Assembly (NCBI GenBank): GCA_019925095.2
Contig: CM034388.1
Location: forward strand, 31,192,934-31,256,933
Reading direction: 5' to 3'
DNA length: 64,000 bases
DNA from: Dendrolimus kikuchii
Lineage: Eukaryota > Arthropoda > Insecta > Lepidoptera > Lasiocampidae
Below, piece by piece: positions 18,319-28,804 of the stretch; position 1 is the first letter of the stretch, and the number at the start of each line of letters is the position of its first letter. The position numbers and the translations under genes were made by a program. The notes beneath the pieces were generated by a model. It had not been told where the DNA came from, made no database searches, and saw nothing but the letters and a program-made list of their open reading frames with translations.

Positions 18319-20772
18319 CTAACACGAGGCAGCAGTTGTGTGGCGGTGAAGTGCATTGGACCAGACGGGTGCACCGTACAGTGCCATACTCCTCAGGATG
18401 CCAGAGTAAAGTTTCCGCGTCGCACCTCCCGGGCCCCCTACGTTGGGAAGCAGCCTCGAGAGTGCGCCCGCGGATTTGACGAGTTTGGGAACTAGCTGCT
18501 CAAAGTGCGCTTTGAACAGCCATTTCCCATCGAGAACTAGCCCCAGATATTTCATCTGGGGCCCTACTCTAATGGCCACCCCTTGGACCGAAACGGTCAA
18601 GTCCGCGGGGGGATTGCGAAATTTCCTATGGAACATGATGGCCTCCGTTTTCGCGGGGGAGACCCTCAAGCCCAGCCTAGCTATTCGATCTACGACAATC
18701 GCCAACCCGGCGTTAGCGACGTCCACGGATTCCGCAAATGACGCAGCGCGTGCCGTGAGTAGGGTGTCGTCCGCAAAGCAGATCAGCCCTACCCCGGGTA
18801 GGACCGGAACCCGAAGGATCCAGTCATAACCTACGTTCCAAAGAATCGGCCCGAGGACCGACCCCTGTGGAACGCCGCACGCGACGCGTCGACGACCTAC
18901 CTCGGGATTGCCGGACTCACCGCCCTCCCAAAGGATATGTCGATCCTGCAGGTACGCGCCCAACAGCCTCGTGAGGTACGGGGGGACTCCATGCGCGCGG
19001 AGCCCCTCCCTGATCGTCTCATGAGGGAGGCTGTTAAAGGCGTTCGCTATGTCTAGCGACACCGCAAGAACGACATCCTTCGCTTGGACGGCTTCGTCCG
19101 TTGACGTTCGCAGCGTCTCGAAGGCGTCCATCGTGGAGCGCCTCCGCCGAAACCCGAACTGCGTTTCTGAAAGCCCCGGCTCCACAGTGTCGAGATGCTT
19201 CACGAGCCGCTCCGCCAAGATCTTTTCGAAGACCTTAGCGACCTCGTTCAGCAGCACTATGGGCCTGAAGGCGGACGGATCGTTGGGAGGCCGACCTCCC
19301 TTGGGAATCAGGCACAAACGACCCTCCTTCCATTGCGACGGGAGCCGACCTGCGCGAATACAGGCTTCGAACAGTTCCCGCAGCTGGCCGCGTAGATGTT
19401 TAGCGGCCAGGAAGAGGAGTCGACCTGGAACCCCGTCGGGTCCCGGTGCCGTCTTCCTGCCCCGGAGCCGGTCCAGGGCAACGTCTAGTTCCCCCTCGGA
19501 GATGGAGTGAGGCTCCTCGTCCGTGGGAGTGTCGGGAACGGGTGGACCCATACTGGGGGGAGTGAAGTTTCCCGGATCCGGGAAGAGCCCGTCGATAACC
19601 GACCGGAGCACCTCGGGTTCGAGCGTTTCCGTGACCGTGGATGTGCAAGGCCGCAACGTGTTGCGAGCCCCACGGTACGGACGCCCCCAAGGGTCCCGAT
19701 CGAGCGTCTCGAGGAGCTCGGCCCGAGCCCGGGCTTTCGCTTGCAGTATTGCAATCGAAAGGGCCTTTCTGGCCTCCCTAAACTCTCCCACGAGTCCATT
19801 TTCCGCGACGTAGTCCGGAGGACGGCGCGCCCTGCAGCGTTTGAGCCTGTGGCTGATGATGCGAACTGCCTTTCGCATCTCGCCCAGCTCCTCGGTCCAC
19901 CAGTGGACCTGCTTGCACGGAGGCTGCCGCTTGGAGACGCGAGGCATCGCCGCGTCGCAAACCCTCGTCAGGGTCTTGCGCATGTGCTCTGCCTGCGACT
20001 CCAGGTTCTCGAATTCGACTGGGTAGGCCCAGCTTTCCGTGAGTGCCCACTCCTCGGCCTGCTCCGGATCGAGCTTGGTAAGGGCCCAACGCGGGAAGAG
20101 AGGGGGGCGATGAACAGGGCTCGGACCGGAGGAGGGGGTAAGCTCAAATCTGATGTACCGATGATCAGAGAGCGACTCCACCTCCTCCAGCACCCTCCAT
20201 CCGACAACTCTGCGGGCGGCCGCATGAGTGGCGAATGACAGGTCGATGACCGATCCACCCCGCGCGCGCACGCAGGTCTGGACCGATCCCTGGTTCAATA
20301 TGGTCAGGCCGGATTGAAGAGCCCATTCCTCAACCGTCCGGCCCCTAGGTTCCGTGAACGTATTTCCCCAGGAACAGTGTTTTGCGTTAAAGTCGCCCAT
20401 CACGAAGATCGTTTTAGGCGACAATCTGTCTATGGCAGCCCTGATGGCGTCCAAGTGAAGCTCGAACTCCGCCAGGGGGCGGCTGCGCGAAAAGTAAACG
20501 CCTATGACGACGATACTCCCGCTCTCCGCCACCGCATAGCCCTTTCCTCTTTCAAGACATGTAAGCGGTGTGCCAGAACCGGCTCTGGCCACCACCGCTA
20601 CCACGTCGTCGAGGTCGCCCACCCAATTGCCGCAAGGCGGCACGTAATAAGGTTCGCTTATTACGGCCAAGTTCGCTTGCCACTCCGCCATCGCCTGCAG
20701 GCACAAATCCTGAGCGGTGGGGGAGTGGTTTACGTTCGCCTGAAATAGTATTGTTACGGGCGTACTAGGCAT
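18319..20772 (-). CDS. R1-clade LINE ORF2: endonuclease-reverse transcriptase, 3'-truncated
   Basis: The minus-strand frame opens upstream, but the ATG at 20772 is the probable start because it overlaps the ORF1 stop (ATGCCTAG, 20772-20765). That gives 817 residues. The N-terminal ~220 residues are an APE-type endonuclease: QANVNH, ISEPY, VMGDFNAKH and SDHRYIRF carry the catalytic Asn, Glu, Asp and His. A reverse transcriptase follows: APGPDGVP, AFRPIVLLNEVAKVFEKIL, FGFRRRRSTMDAF, LDIANAFNSL, GVPQGSVLGPILW and CFADDTLL with the catalytic Asp pair. The frame then ends abruptly at WSNALHRHTTAASC. It lacks the ~200-residue C-terminal region with a zinc knuckle that R1-clade proteins usually have. 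It would nick target DNA and copy its RNA, but this copy is probably dead. Confidence 0.9.
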   Translation of the reverse strand: MPSTPVTILFQANVNHSPTAQDLCLQAMAEWQANLAVISEPYYVPPCGNWVGDLDDVVAVVARAGSGTPLTCLERGKGYAVAESGSIVVIGVYFSRSRPLAEFELHLDAIRAAIDRLSPKTIFVMGDFNAKHCSWGNTFTEPRGRTVEEWALQSGLTILNQGSVQTCVRARGGSVIDLSFATHAAARRVVGWRVLEEVESLSDHRYIRFELTPSSGPSPVHRPPLFPRWALTKLDPEQAEEWALTESWAYPVEFENLESQAEHMRKTLTRVCDAAMPRVSKRQPPCKQVHWWTEELGEMRKAVRIISHRLKRCRARRPPDYVAENGLVGEFREARKALSIAILQAKARARAELLETLDRDPWGRPYRGARNTLRPCTSTVTETLEPEVLRSVIDGLFPDPGNFTPPSMGPPVPDTPTDEEPHSISEGELDVALDRLRGRKTAPGPDGVPGRLLFLAAKHLRGQLRELFEACIRAGRLPSQWKEGRLCLIPKGGRPPNDPSAFRPIVLLNEVAKVFEKILAERLVKHLDTVEPGLSETQFGFRRRRSTMDAFETLRTSTDEAVQAKDVVLAVSLDIANAFNSLPHETIREGLRAHGVPPYLTRLLGAYLQDRHILWEGGESGNPEVGRRRVACGVPQGSVLGPILWNVGYDWILRVPVLPGVGLICFADDTLLTARAASFAESVDVANAGLAIVVDRIARLGLRVSPAKTEAIMFHRKFRNPPADLTVSVQGVAIRVGPQMKYLGLVLDGKWLFKAHFEQLVPKLVKSAGALSRLLPNVGGPGGATRKLYSGILRSMALYGAPVWSNALHRHTTAASC

Positions 20773-23700
20773 TGGAGGTGTCCATTGCGCGTACTCCCGT
20801 AACACCCGTGCGTTGTTTCGTCCTCGGATGGACGAATTTGCCCTTCACGTAGGGAGGCTGGCAGAACCTCGCCAACGTGGGGTGGGCAGCGTTGAGTCCC
20901 CCCGCCGCACACGCCGCGCAGTGGGGGTTCCGGGCCGTGCAGTCCGGCATCTTGTGTCCGCTCTTACCGCAGCGGAGACACAAGTTAGTCCGGTCCGGGC
21001 ACGTGTCCGGACAGGTCTGGGCGCCATGGCCGACGTTGTAACACCGGTAACAACGTATCGGTCTGGCTTCCAGTGCCTCTACCCTCGCCGAGGTGAAGCC
21101 TACCACGAGGTAGCCCATCTCGACGATGACTTTGGCAGCAGCGACGGGGCACATCACGTACGATGCGCCCAAACCGCCCGGTCCTGCACCGATGTGCTTC
21201 GTGCGCACGTCGTCGCGCCGGCAGTTGCCGGCGCGCGCGATCGCGTCACGCAGCCCATCGACCGTGACCGATTCGTCCAGCCCAGAGACGTAAAGCTCCC
21301 CACGCTTTACGGGGCGGACGACCTCGGCCATCCCTGCAAGGGCTCCGCGCAGAGCCTCGGCGACGCGGTCCGCCTTGGCCGCGCTCTCGGGTCCCGGCTG
21401 GAACTCGAGAAGGCGCGCGTCCCTGACGGTCCGCACCACCTTCAGCCCCTCGCGGAGGCCCATGGCCGCGATGTCGACCACCGTCGAGGCCTTCGCGAAG
21501 ACCTCGCGATAACCGACACCCTTCGCGGCCGCTGCCGGCAGCAGTTTGATGATAACTGCGGCCGACTTCGGCTCACGGAATACTACCGCAGGCTTCGCAG
21601 CCTGTTTCCGTTGTTGCTGCCCCCGCCCCGTCGGCAGGGGAGCAGCTTGCGCCTGGGTGGGGGGAGGGGGCCCGGCGGCCCTCGCCCCCTTACCCTTTTT
21701 CCGCTTGACGACCGTCGTCCACGCCCCCCCCTCCGGGGCGGGGGCGGGGGCCACGGGCGCCGGCGGCGGCGCGACGTGCGCGATGCGAGCGGGGGCGGGG
21801 GGGGCCGCGACTACCGATGTCGCGGCCGCAGGCGCCGTCCGGTGCCTAGGGGCCGGCCTAGGAGCCGACACCACAGGCACGGGTGCCGTGGCGGGGGCCG
21901 TTAATGCAACGGCGGCATCGCGTGCCGCTCTCCGCTGCATTTTCAGCCTCCACTTCACCCCCCCTCTATTCGTCTTTTTTTTAGGGGGGGGGGCCGGTGA
22001 CGGTGGGGAGTCCGTCACCCCGACAGCCGGGGTCGCCACCACCTCCATCGGAACCGGGGTACTTACTTCCCCCGCATTCCGCCGGACGGCGGCGGCAGCC
22101 GTGGCCGCTTTCGGCCTAACGGCCACTTTTGGTGCCGGTTTGATTGCCGGCGCCTTGCCTCGGTCGGCCGCTAGCGGTGGACGGAGGGTCGGCGCGGCAT
22201 TCAGCCGGTCCTCGATTCCGGCGAACCGGGCATCGAGTATGGGGGCGACAACGTCGATCACGGCCCGCACAAACGCGTCGTGATCGATGCCGCCGGGCCC
22301 CGTTGGAGCGGGTGTCGGCGCCACCCCGTTGGCGGCCGCCGGAGCTCGCTCCGTCCCGACGACGGGAGCCGGTGTCGGCCCTGCTACCGCAGCACGGGCC
22401 GGACGCGATTTTTTAACCGCAGCGGGTGCGGCGGGCGGTTCCGGTACCGCCGCCGCCTCCGCCGTGGCGGCTTGGGCCTTTCGCTTGACGGGTACGGGGG
22501 TCGGCGCCGCCATTACAGCAGGCGCCGGCTCCGCAACCGAAGCGGAGGCCTTTAGGGCCTTACGCATGTCTTCAAACTCCCTGCGGTAGGAGCGGTTTTC
22601 CTCCCGCAGCGAGCTTAACTCCATGCGTAGCCTGGCGTTCTCGTTACCGAGCTTCCAGGCCTCGGATTCCGGATTTCGCGTGACCAGTGTGTCGACGATG
22701 TCCGACACCCTGGACGCGGCCTCCTTCAGCCGGCGCACGTAAACCCCCTTCAAATTGCCCGACGTTTGGGCAATTTGAATTATCTCGGCGACCTGGGCGC
22801 ACGCCGCTAGGCGGAGCTCCCCAGGGCCGAGAGCCGATATATTCCCGACGAGGGCGGCGCACTGGCTAGCCGCGGCCACTTTGGCGGCGGTTGCCTTGCG
22901 CGCCTTGCGCCCCTTTTCACCCCCCTCGGTGCGGAGGTAGGCCTCCGCACCCGCGAGAATGCTAGTAGTCGCCGCGGGTGCGCCCCCCGTGGGGCGCAGA
23001 GGCGAGCGCGCGCGCGCTGGGGAAGAAGCACCCGACGTGCCGTCCGAATCGGCGCCGCTGCTCTGGGACCGGTCCCAGAAGCGCGACCTCGATCCGGGAA
23101 CGAGCATCGGGGCACACGAAATCGGCACCGTTGCCGTTGAAGACGTTGACGGCGCCGCCGAACCCGATGCCGAAGACGATGAGGCTGTGAACGAACATGA
23201 CGACGTCGTCGTGCCCGCCGCCGCTGCCGCTGAAGACGAGGACGTGGACACCGCCGCAGCCGAAGACGCAGGCGCCGACATCGCAACAGCGGCTCCCATC
23301 CCATTAGGGAAGGAAGACGAGGGGGTCGCCGCTGCCGCGCCTACGAGGTCCCTATTCACGACCCCGGCCGAGGGCGCGAGTGAGGCTCGCGCGACAACCG
23401 GTGTCGTGGGACGGCTGCTCTCGACGTTGCAGCCCGAAAGGTTGCAAGTCGATGTCGTAGGCACAGGTGAAGCCCGTGCGCTATACGACACCGTCGTCGT
23501 AGGGCACCCATCCCCTGCCGTCGCTGAACCGGCCGCCGTGTATACCGGACTACAGGCAGGCGCTTCAGGGCGGGAATAACTATGGTCGCGAATCGCACCG
23601 TAGAGCGCGTGCTCCAGCGAGTCTGGGACGCTGCCGGACGGTGGGATGTGATCATGCTCTACGTAGGCGCCGCTCCCTTGCACGAGTGAGGCTCGCGCAG

Positions 23701-24160
23701 AGGTGGGTGGCGCCATGTAGGCATATTGAACTATGGTGCTTGCAGCGCTCACGGCCAGGCAAACGGCCGAGTTCGCTGCAAGCAGTACGTTCCTATCTAT
23801 CTCCGGGTGTGCTGCGCTCCTGCGCGCGGCACGCCCGGATGGGGCCCTAGGCGCCATGGGAACCGGAGGCGGTCCCATCGCGCCGCACCTATCCTCATGC
23901 GTGGCGGCGGTGAGGTCTACCACCGCCGACGCATCCCCTACCGAGCCGGGCATATCGGCAGCCGTGAAAACGGCACTATCCGCATGCCCGTGACGCGGCC
24001 CGGCAACCGACCTGCTGCGACGGGCCGATGAAGAAGACGCCTTTTTCACCCGCGTCTCCCCGATCTCAGGCATTAACCAGCCATCCTTGGCCTTCGCGTG
24101 GTCCCGCTTTCGCGGGACACTCGAAGGCCTCGGGGCCTTCTGGGGGCCTGGGCCATCCAT
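20765..24160 (-). CDS. R1-clade LINE ORF1: Gag-like RNA-binding protein
   Basis: A full 1131-residue frame with an ATG start. The N-terminal half is long, Ala/Ser/Pro-rich and probably disordered. A Leu/Glu-rich helical segment (ENARLRMELSSLREENRSYR, near residue 540) may be a coiled coil. Then come Pro/Ala-rich linkers with basic patches, an RNA-binding-like region (GELYVSGLDESVTVDGLRDA), and three zinc knuckles at residues 1037-1100: CYRCYNVGHGAQTC, CLRCGKSGHKMPDC and a longer third C..C....H....C form. The triple-knuckle C-terminus is typical of R1-clade ORF1, which packages element RNA. GC content is far above the flanks. No breaks seen; the protein is longer than the usual 450-700 residues. 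Confidence 0.9.
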   Translation of the reverse strand: MDGPGPQKAPRPSSVPRKRDHAKAKDGWLMPEIGETRVKKASSSSARRSRSVAGPRHGHADSAVFTAADMPGSVGDASAVVDLTAATHEDRCGAMGPPPVPMAPRAPSGRAARRSAAHPEIDRNVLLAANSAVCLAVSAASTIVQYAYMAPPTSARASLVQGSGAYVEHDHIPPSGSVPDSLEHALYGAIRDHSYSRPEAPACSPVYTAAGSATAGDGCPTTTVSYSARASPVPTTSTCNLSGCNVESSRPTTPVVARASLAPSAGVVNRDLVGAAAATPSSSFPNGMGAAVAMSAPASSAAAVSTSSSSAAAAAGTTTSSCSFTASSSSASGSAAPSTSSTATVPISCAPMLVPGSRSRFWDRSQSSGADSDGTSGASSPARARSPLRPTGGAPAATTSILAGAEAYLRTEGGEKGRKARKATAAKVAAASQCAALVGNISALGPGELRLAACAQVAEIIQIAQTSGNLKGVYVRRLKEAASRVSDIVDTLVTRNPESEAWKLGNENARLRMELSSLREENRSYRREFEDMRKALKASASVAEPAPAVMAAPTPVPVKRKAQAATAEAAAVPEPPAAPAAVKKSRPARAAVAGPTPAPVVGTERAPAAANGVAPTPAPTGPGGIDHDAFVRAVIDVVAPILDARFAGIEDRLNAAPTLRPPLAADRGKAPAIKPAPKVAVRPKAATAAAAVRRNAGEVSTPVPMEVVATPAVGVTDSPPSPAPPPKKKTNRGGVKWRLKMQRRAARDAAVALTAPATAPVPVVSAPRPAPRHRTAPAAATSVVAAPPAPARIAHVAPPPAPVAPAPAPEGGAWTTVVKRKKGKGARAAGPPPPTQAQAAPLPTGRGQQQRKQAAKPAVVFREPKSAAVIIKLLPAAAAKGVGYREVFAKASTVVDIAAMGLREGLKVVRTVRDARLLEFQPGPESAAKADRVAEALRGALAGMAEVVRPVKRGELYVSGLDESVTVDGLRDAIARAGNCRRDDVRTKHIGAGPGGLGASYVMCPVAAAKVIVEMGYLVVGFTSARVEALEARPIRCYRCYNVGHGAQTCPDTCPDRTNLCLRCGKSGHKMPDCTARNPHCAACAAGGLNAAHPTLARFCQPPYVKGKFVHPRTKQRTGVTGVRAMDTSNA

Positions 24161-24660
24161 TACTGGAGGCCCGTTCCTTTGCCGAGACCAGTCGACGCGT
24201 GTGAATAACTATCGACACAAACGACCGTTATTGCGTAATGCGCTTAGACGCGCCGAAATAAACAAGCGAATAGAGCTTAACAACTCACCCCAGTCGAAAA
24301 ACAACTGATTCGCGCCGGAATCAAACTAAATAACACTGTACACTATCACTACACAACTGTTGTCGCAATTTGTCGCTTTTTGAGAGCGAAAAAGCGTAAA
24401 AAATTGCAGTTTTCCGCAAAGAGCACGGGCATTTGCGACTGCTTCGCATGTTGTTTTTTCTTTTCTGTGCCTGGGTTATTAATTTTTAGGCTCTTTGTGT
24501 GTCTTGGTTTGTTTGTGGAGTGTGCGTGTAATGCAATGCGATGGTAGTGCGCGTAGGTTTAAGTATGTGTGTAAGTTTTATTGTTAGTTATGCGTTTGTG
24601 ATTTTGTGTGGTGTTATAATTTATTGTTTAATTGTTGTGACATGAAAAAATTTCAGTTGG

Positions 24661-24954
24661 TGTTGATGATGATGGATGGTTTAGGAGGGGGATTATTGGC
24701 CCTCCATTAGGCGTTGGACCACCGTCTCTCTACCACCCACATATTTTACCCAACCAGTACAATTCCCTTAGTTGTAAAGTATATAATTTTGTTAAATTTT
24801 TTTCTCTACGTTTTTATTCCTTTGTTTATACTTAATTTTTGATAAATGCGTCGATGTTACGCTTATTAATCAAAAGTTAATACATAAATAGCAATTGGGT
24901 AATTACATTCGCTCATGGTGTAGGACATTATCCGGTCTCGAAACGCTAAAGAGA
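24661..24954. other. AT-rich spacer
   Basis: Between the R1-clade leader and a solo LTR. Only a short GAGGGGGATTATTGGCCCTCC inverted-repeat-like word near 24690 stands out. No gene. Confidence 0.35.
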
Positions 24955-24958
24955 ATAT

Positions 24959-25426
24959 TGTTACGACCTAGATGCTGACAAAGACAAATTCACACCTGCA
25001 TAAATGTAGAAACATATTTTATTACCTTTCGGCATTTTGACTTCTTTTGTTTACTTTGTGTTTAAAATTTGTGATTAGAAATCAGCCCATTGTGTATTGT
25101 AATCTTTTATGGCAGTCATTAGCCAGGTGTGTCGGATTTAAAGTACAAACTGATTCTAGGAAATTCTTCGTGCAGTATAAAGCAATGCCTCAGTTGAGGG
25201 ACGAGGGAGTTGAGCGATAACCACAAGCGAAGCAAGACTTGTGTACATTCGGTAATCTATTTAGTGACGGACATTGCGCGTGTTATCGAATTATGATCTT
25301 CTGCATTACGTTTGGACTTGTTGCGTTTGCTTATATTTGTACCTATGTTATACGTGTTTGTATAGTTCTAATAAACTTTATAATAATTCCAACGGCATTT
25401 TAATTCGAGTCCTGCAACTCGTAACA
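24959..25426 (+). mobile_element. Solo LTR with ATAT target duplication
   Basis: TGTTACGACC start, CTCGTAACA end, exact ATAT at 24955-24958 and 25427-25430. 468 bp. A probable promoter/poly(A) region is visible: TATACGTGTTTGTATAG and TAATAAACTTTATAATAA. Same family as 16856-17361 and 31707-32179. Confidence 0.88.
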
Positions 25427-25430
25427 ATAT

Positions 25431-25877
25431 CTTCATGACGTACAAATAGGGCAGCTGAACAATTAAACATGCTCGCGTAACCAATTCTATGCTTTAGTCT
25501 TACAAAAGTAGACTCTCTGTCGCATTATATAGGTTTCACCTTTCATTGTTGTGAAACTGGCAATTTGGCAAAAGGCCCTCTTAGTGAAATGTGGGTACCC
25601 TCGCCTATAGACATTTGTAAAACCAGGAATAAACCTACTGCGTTGGCAGTCTCTGGAGTGGCATATAGGGATACGACGTTACACGATTTTTATACGCGGT
25701 GTAACGTTGCACTTGCACCATTAAAAAAAAACATAGACATAGCGAATGACAGTACTAATGTCAAACTATGTCACTGTCAAGAGAGTTTTAAAAAGAAAAA
25801 GCTGTGACGATGGTTAAGTTGAGATTCGCTCGAAATTCAAAAATATCAGCTATCACAATTCTCTTAGGTTTTGGCGA
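25431..25877. other. Unassigned spacer with a family J-like word
   Basis: Near 25545 GTTGTGAAACTGGCAATTTGG resembles the 29490 LINE tail. An 80-codon plus frame (25565-25807) has no domain. No gene supported. Confidence 0.35.
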
Positions 25878-26171
25878 CTTGTATACATAATAAAACTACG
25901 TTTTAACGTTTTTAAGCGCGGTAATTTTATTTGATTTTGGTCTTTCCGACGTTTCGGCCACTTTTCAGTGGCCGTGATCACGGAAGACAAAAGATATCAA
26001 GTGTCAACGAGTATTGTTAAAGTATTATTTAGCCTACCGCCAACTTGTTAATTTTAATTTTGTTTATGGTTATTATTAGTACTTATACTGAAAAGTGGCC
26101 GAAACGTCGGAAAAGCCAAAATCAAATAGAATTACCGCGCTTAAAACCGTTAAAACGTAGTTTTATTATAT
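25878..26171. mobile_element. Fold-back element, type B
   Basis: Long imperfect inverted arms: ACATAATAAAACTACG...AAGCGCGGTAATTTTATTTG...GACGTTTCGGCCACTTTTC (25885-25970) and its complement (26083-26168). The centre holds GTGATCACGG. Copies lie at 57240-57537 and, degraded, 41585-41765. A 72-codon frame across the right arm is incidental. Confidence 0.8.
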
Positions 26172-26620
26172 TACAATTCTTTTATAAACATTATTTCAGA
26201 CTATTCAAAACCTCTACTTACTACTTTTACTACTTAAAACTAAATATAATTGACCTGATTTAGTTTTGTAAAGGAGGACTCTGTGTCAAACCTAATGCCT
26301 ATTCTTCGTTATCTAATTCCAGGACCAAGGCTACCCTTACTCTTAGATTTGACCGTATTTTAATTTAATTTCACTTAAATTAAGGGCTGATTATAAATAA
26401 AAAAAGGCACGGAGCGAACTGTAAATTGCGTGTATTGCTCTCAACGGTTGGAGGCGGAAGAAAGGGTGGGGGACAAAAAGGATGGGCTATTTAGTGTGGC
26501 TTGTGCTGTATCAGTGTTGCAAGTAAACTAAATATTGTGAATGTTGGGTAATCCAACACTTACTTTACCTAGAAAAACTTACCACCTTTTTGTGCATAGA
26601 AGTCCACCGGTTGTCACGGA
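26172..26620. other. AT-rich spacer
   Basis: No frame or repeat recognised apart from short A-runs. Confidence 0.4.
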
Positions 26621-26625
26621 GCAGA

Positions 26626-26902
26626 TTTTTTTTTTTAATGGCAGTAGATCAGCAGACACGCAGACGGCCCCCTTGATGGGAACAGGTTACTATCGCCTAT
26701 GGACATTTCCAACACCAAAGTTGCTATAAATGCGCTGCTGCTCTCTTAAGGGAAACTGGAACCTGGTCACTAATGCCGGAATACAATTCAAGGTTGTTAT
26801 GGCGACATGCTTTAGACCAGGGGTGGTAGCCGTCCAGTCGGGCAAATGCCCTATGCCGCCTGGCCGCAGGAAATTGTATTCTTTCTCCGTTCCTGCACGG
26901 AT
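26626..26902 (-). mobile_element. SINE-A with internal deletion
   Basis: Minus-strand copy with poly(T) at 26626-26637 and ATCCGTGCAGGAACGG at the other end. The CACAGCCAGGTGGTA/CTGTCGTAAGAGGCGAC section is deleted. Confidence 0.8.
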
Positions 26903-27021
26903 GAAAAGGATGTCACGGAACATATTAAATATACTATATAATTATCTTATATAGTTCATTGACCCACCTAAACCTATTCTGTGGCTAAGGAGGAGGATCT
27001 GACTCTTCCCCCCATGTCACA

Positions 27022-27320
27022 GTGCAGGAAAAAGAATTCAATTTCCTGCGCTGGGGCGGCCTGCCGTAGGAGGCGACAAAACAACCCACAGCCAGGTGGT
27101 AGGGTATTTTCCCGTCTGGATGGCTACCACCCCCGATCTTGAGTATGCCGTCATAACAGCCTTGAGTTGTATTCCAGCATTGGTGGCCAGGTCCCAATCT
27201 CCATTTAGAGAGCGGCAGCACATTGTTAGCACCTTTGATGTTACAAATGTTCACAGGCGATGGTAACTGCCTTCCATCAGGTGGGCAGTCTGCCTGTTTG
27301 CCGAATTCAAGGCATAAAAA
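27022..27320 (+). mobile_element. SINE-A, divergent older copy
   Basis: Recognisable throughout (CTGCGCTGGGGCGGCCTG, CAACCCACAGCCAGGTGG, CTTCCATCAGGTGGGCAG) but ends GTTTGCCGAATTCAAGGCAT plus A-tail, a different subfamily tail. Confidence 0.75.
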
Positions 27321-27620
27321 ACGATGGATGGCTATGGTGGCAGGGGGATAGTGGGATTAAGACAGGAAGAATGAGACAGACGAGACGTCAGCAAGTAACA
27401 AATAAGTTGTGTTTATGTACAATCGCGGTATGATAAGGTTCGCCAATTTTTTAATTCATTTCATTTACGTTCCGCGAGCACATGTTACCTTTTCAAACTA
27501 AGTGACAGAACAGACTGTTCCACAGAAAATTATGATTAAATGTTTGACAATAAAGTTTCAAATTACTTAGATCAAAGTTGTTTGATTTTCTATCGTATCT
27601 AAAAAAAATTTTAGAGATGT
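27321..27620. other. AT-rich spacer
   Basis: No feature recognised. Confidence 0.4.
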
Positions 27621-27939
27621 TTTTTTATTGTTTTTATTGCAGGAGATCAGCAGACAGGCAGACGGCCCACTTGATGCAAAGCGGTTACCATCGCCTATGG
27701 ACATTTGCAACAGCAAAGTTGCTACAAATGCGCTGCTGCTCTCTTAAGGGAAACTGGAACCTGGTCACTAAAGTCGGAACACAACACAAGGTTGTTATGG
27801 CGACATACTTTAGACCGGCGGTGGTAGCCATCCAGTCGGGCAAGTGCCCTACCACCTGGTTGTGGGTTGTTAAGTCGCCTCTTACGACAGGCCGCCCGGC
27901 CGCAGGAAATCGTATTCTTTCTCCGTTACTGCACGGATA
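27621..27939 (-). mobile_element. SINE-A, full length
   Basis: Minus-strand copy from TTTTTATTGCAGGAGATCAG to ACTGCACGGAT. It opens a 144-codon plus-strand frame (27578-28012) with no domain, present in many copies by virtue of few stops. Confidence 0.8.
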
Positions 27940-28800
27940 TAAAAGCCTTTTTATTTGTTTTAATATTTATGATAAGCGTCGTGATTACATTCTCTTTGTT
28001 TCTGATGATTAAATCTATTACTAATCTCAGTGTCAACACTCTAATTTTCTTCTTGCACGTTTCTATATTTTATAAACGTAACACACAGAGTACAATGTTG
28101 GTGGTACTGTTTCTTGTACTTGTGCAAGCAAAAGCGATTTTAAGGTGACGAACATTTTCATACCGCGACTGTACATACACGCCCTGTCGATTTCCTTCGT
28201 CGTCTTCTTGTTCGCTGCCTTGGAAGTAAGCATAATAATAAACGCATTACTGTAACAGTTGCAGTATCGTGTTACAGCAATAGCGGAGTCGTGTTCGCCG
28301 GTGGGTGGGTGGTTTGACATAGGAGTTACAACGCGTTCTGAATATTAATTAGTGCGCATTTAATTAAACTAGATAAGTAAATGGCTTTTGGTCGGCGGGG
28401 TCGCCACCAAATTGCTATTACAATCAACGAGCACGAACCACTCTTTTAGTGTACTTTACTTAATGAACTAGATCGATTTGTGGCGTTTACAATTTAACGA
28501 CGCTTGTTTGAAATTCGGGGAATTGAGCAATTACTGTTGGTTGCGTCAAGTAACATCTCTATGTAAATTTTCCCTCGCTCCTCGTCGTCAAGGAATAGAA
28601 TAAACTTTCAAATGAAGAATGCGGGGTAAGATAACAAATAACAACTCTTACGAGCGCGTTCCTTTAGTATCTCACAACGCCCAAAATGCTCCGTCTGCCG
28701 TTCCACATGGCGACCGCGGTCGTAATGAGAGACCTTAAATACGACACAAGTATTTTATAATATGTCGATTATTACGATATGACAAACCATTACCAAGTTA
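27940..28800. other. Unassigned spacer
   Basis: Two short frames (27867-28148 plus, 28063-28320 minus) are hydrophobic or low complexity without family resemblance. No repeat matched elsewhere in the window. Confidence 0.35.
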
Positions 28801-28804
28801 TTAT

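Larger units (their letters stand above)
18319..24660 (-). mobile_element. R1-clade non-LTR retrotransposon (5' complete, 3' lost)
   Basis: Includes a ~500-bp 5' leader (24161 to about 24660), ORF1 and most of ORF2. The leader holds GC-skewed and repetitive CACACA-rich sequence on the minus strand; its exact start is not defined. Losing the 3' end while keeping the 5' end is the reverse of ordinary LINE truncation, so a later deletion or recombination at about 18.3 kb is likely. I see no target-site sequence to say whether it is site-specific. Confidence 0.8.

Noticed and set aside
19507..20238. 243-codon plus-strand frame antisense to R1 ORF2
   Set aside because: It is open only because the GC-rich coding strand leaves few stops on its complement; no domain. 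The same applies to 19049-19510, 20314-20748, 20813-21904, 21546-22283 and 22959-23579.
27578..28012. 144-codon frame and many similar ~70-110 codon frames in SINE-A copies
   Set aside because: Both strands of SINE-A are open by low stop content. No copy shows a domain, frames are broken in many copies, and the unit has the size and A-tail of a non-coding retroposon.
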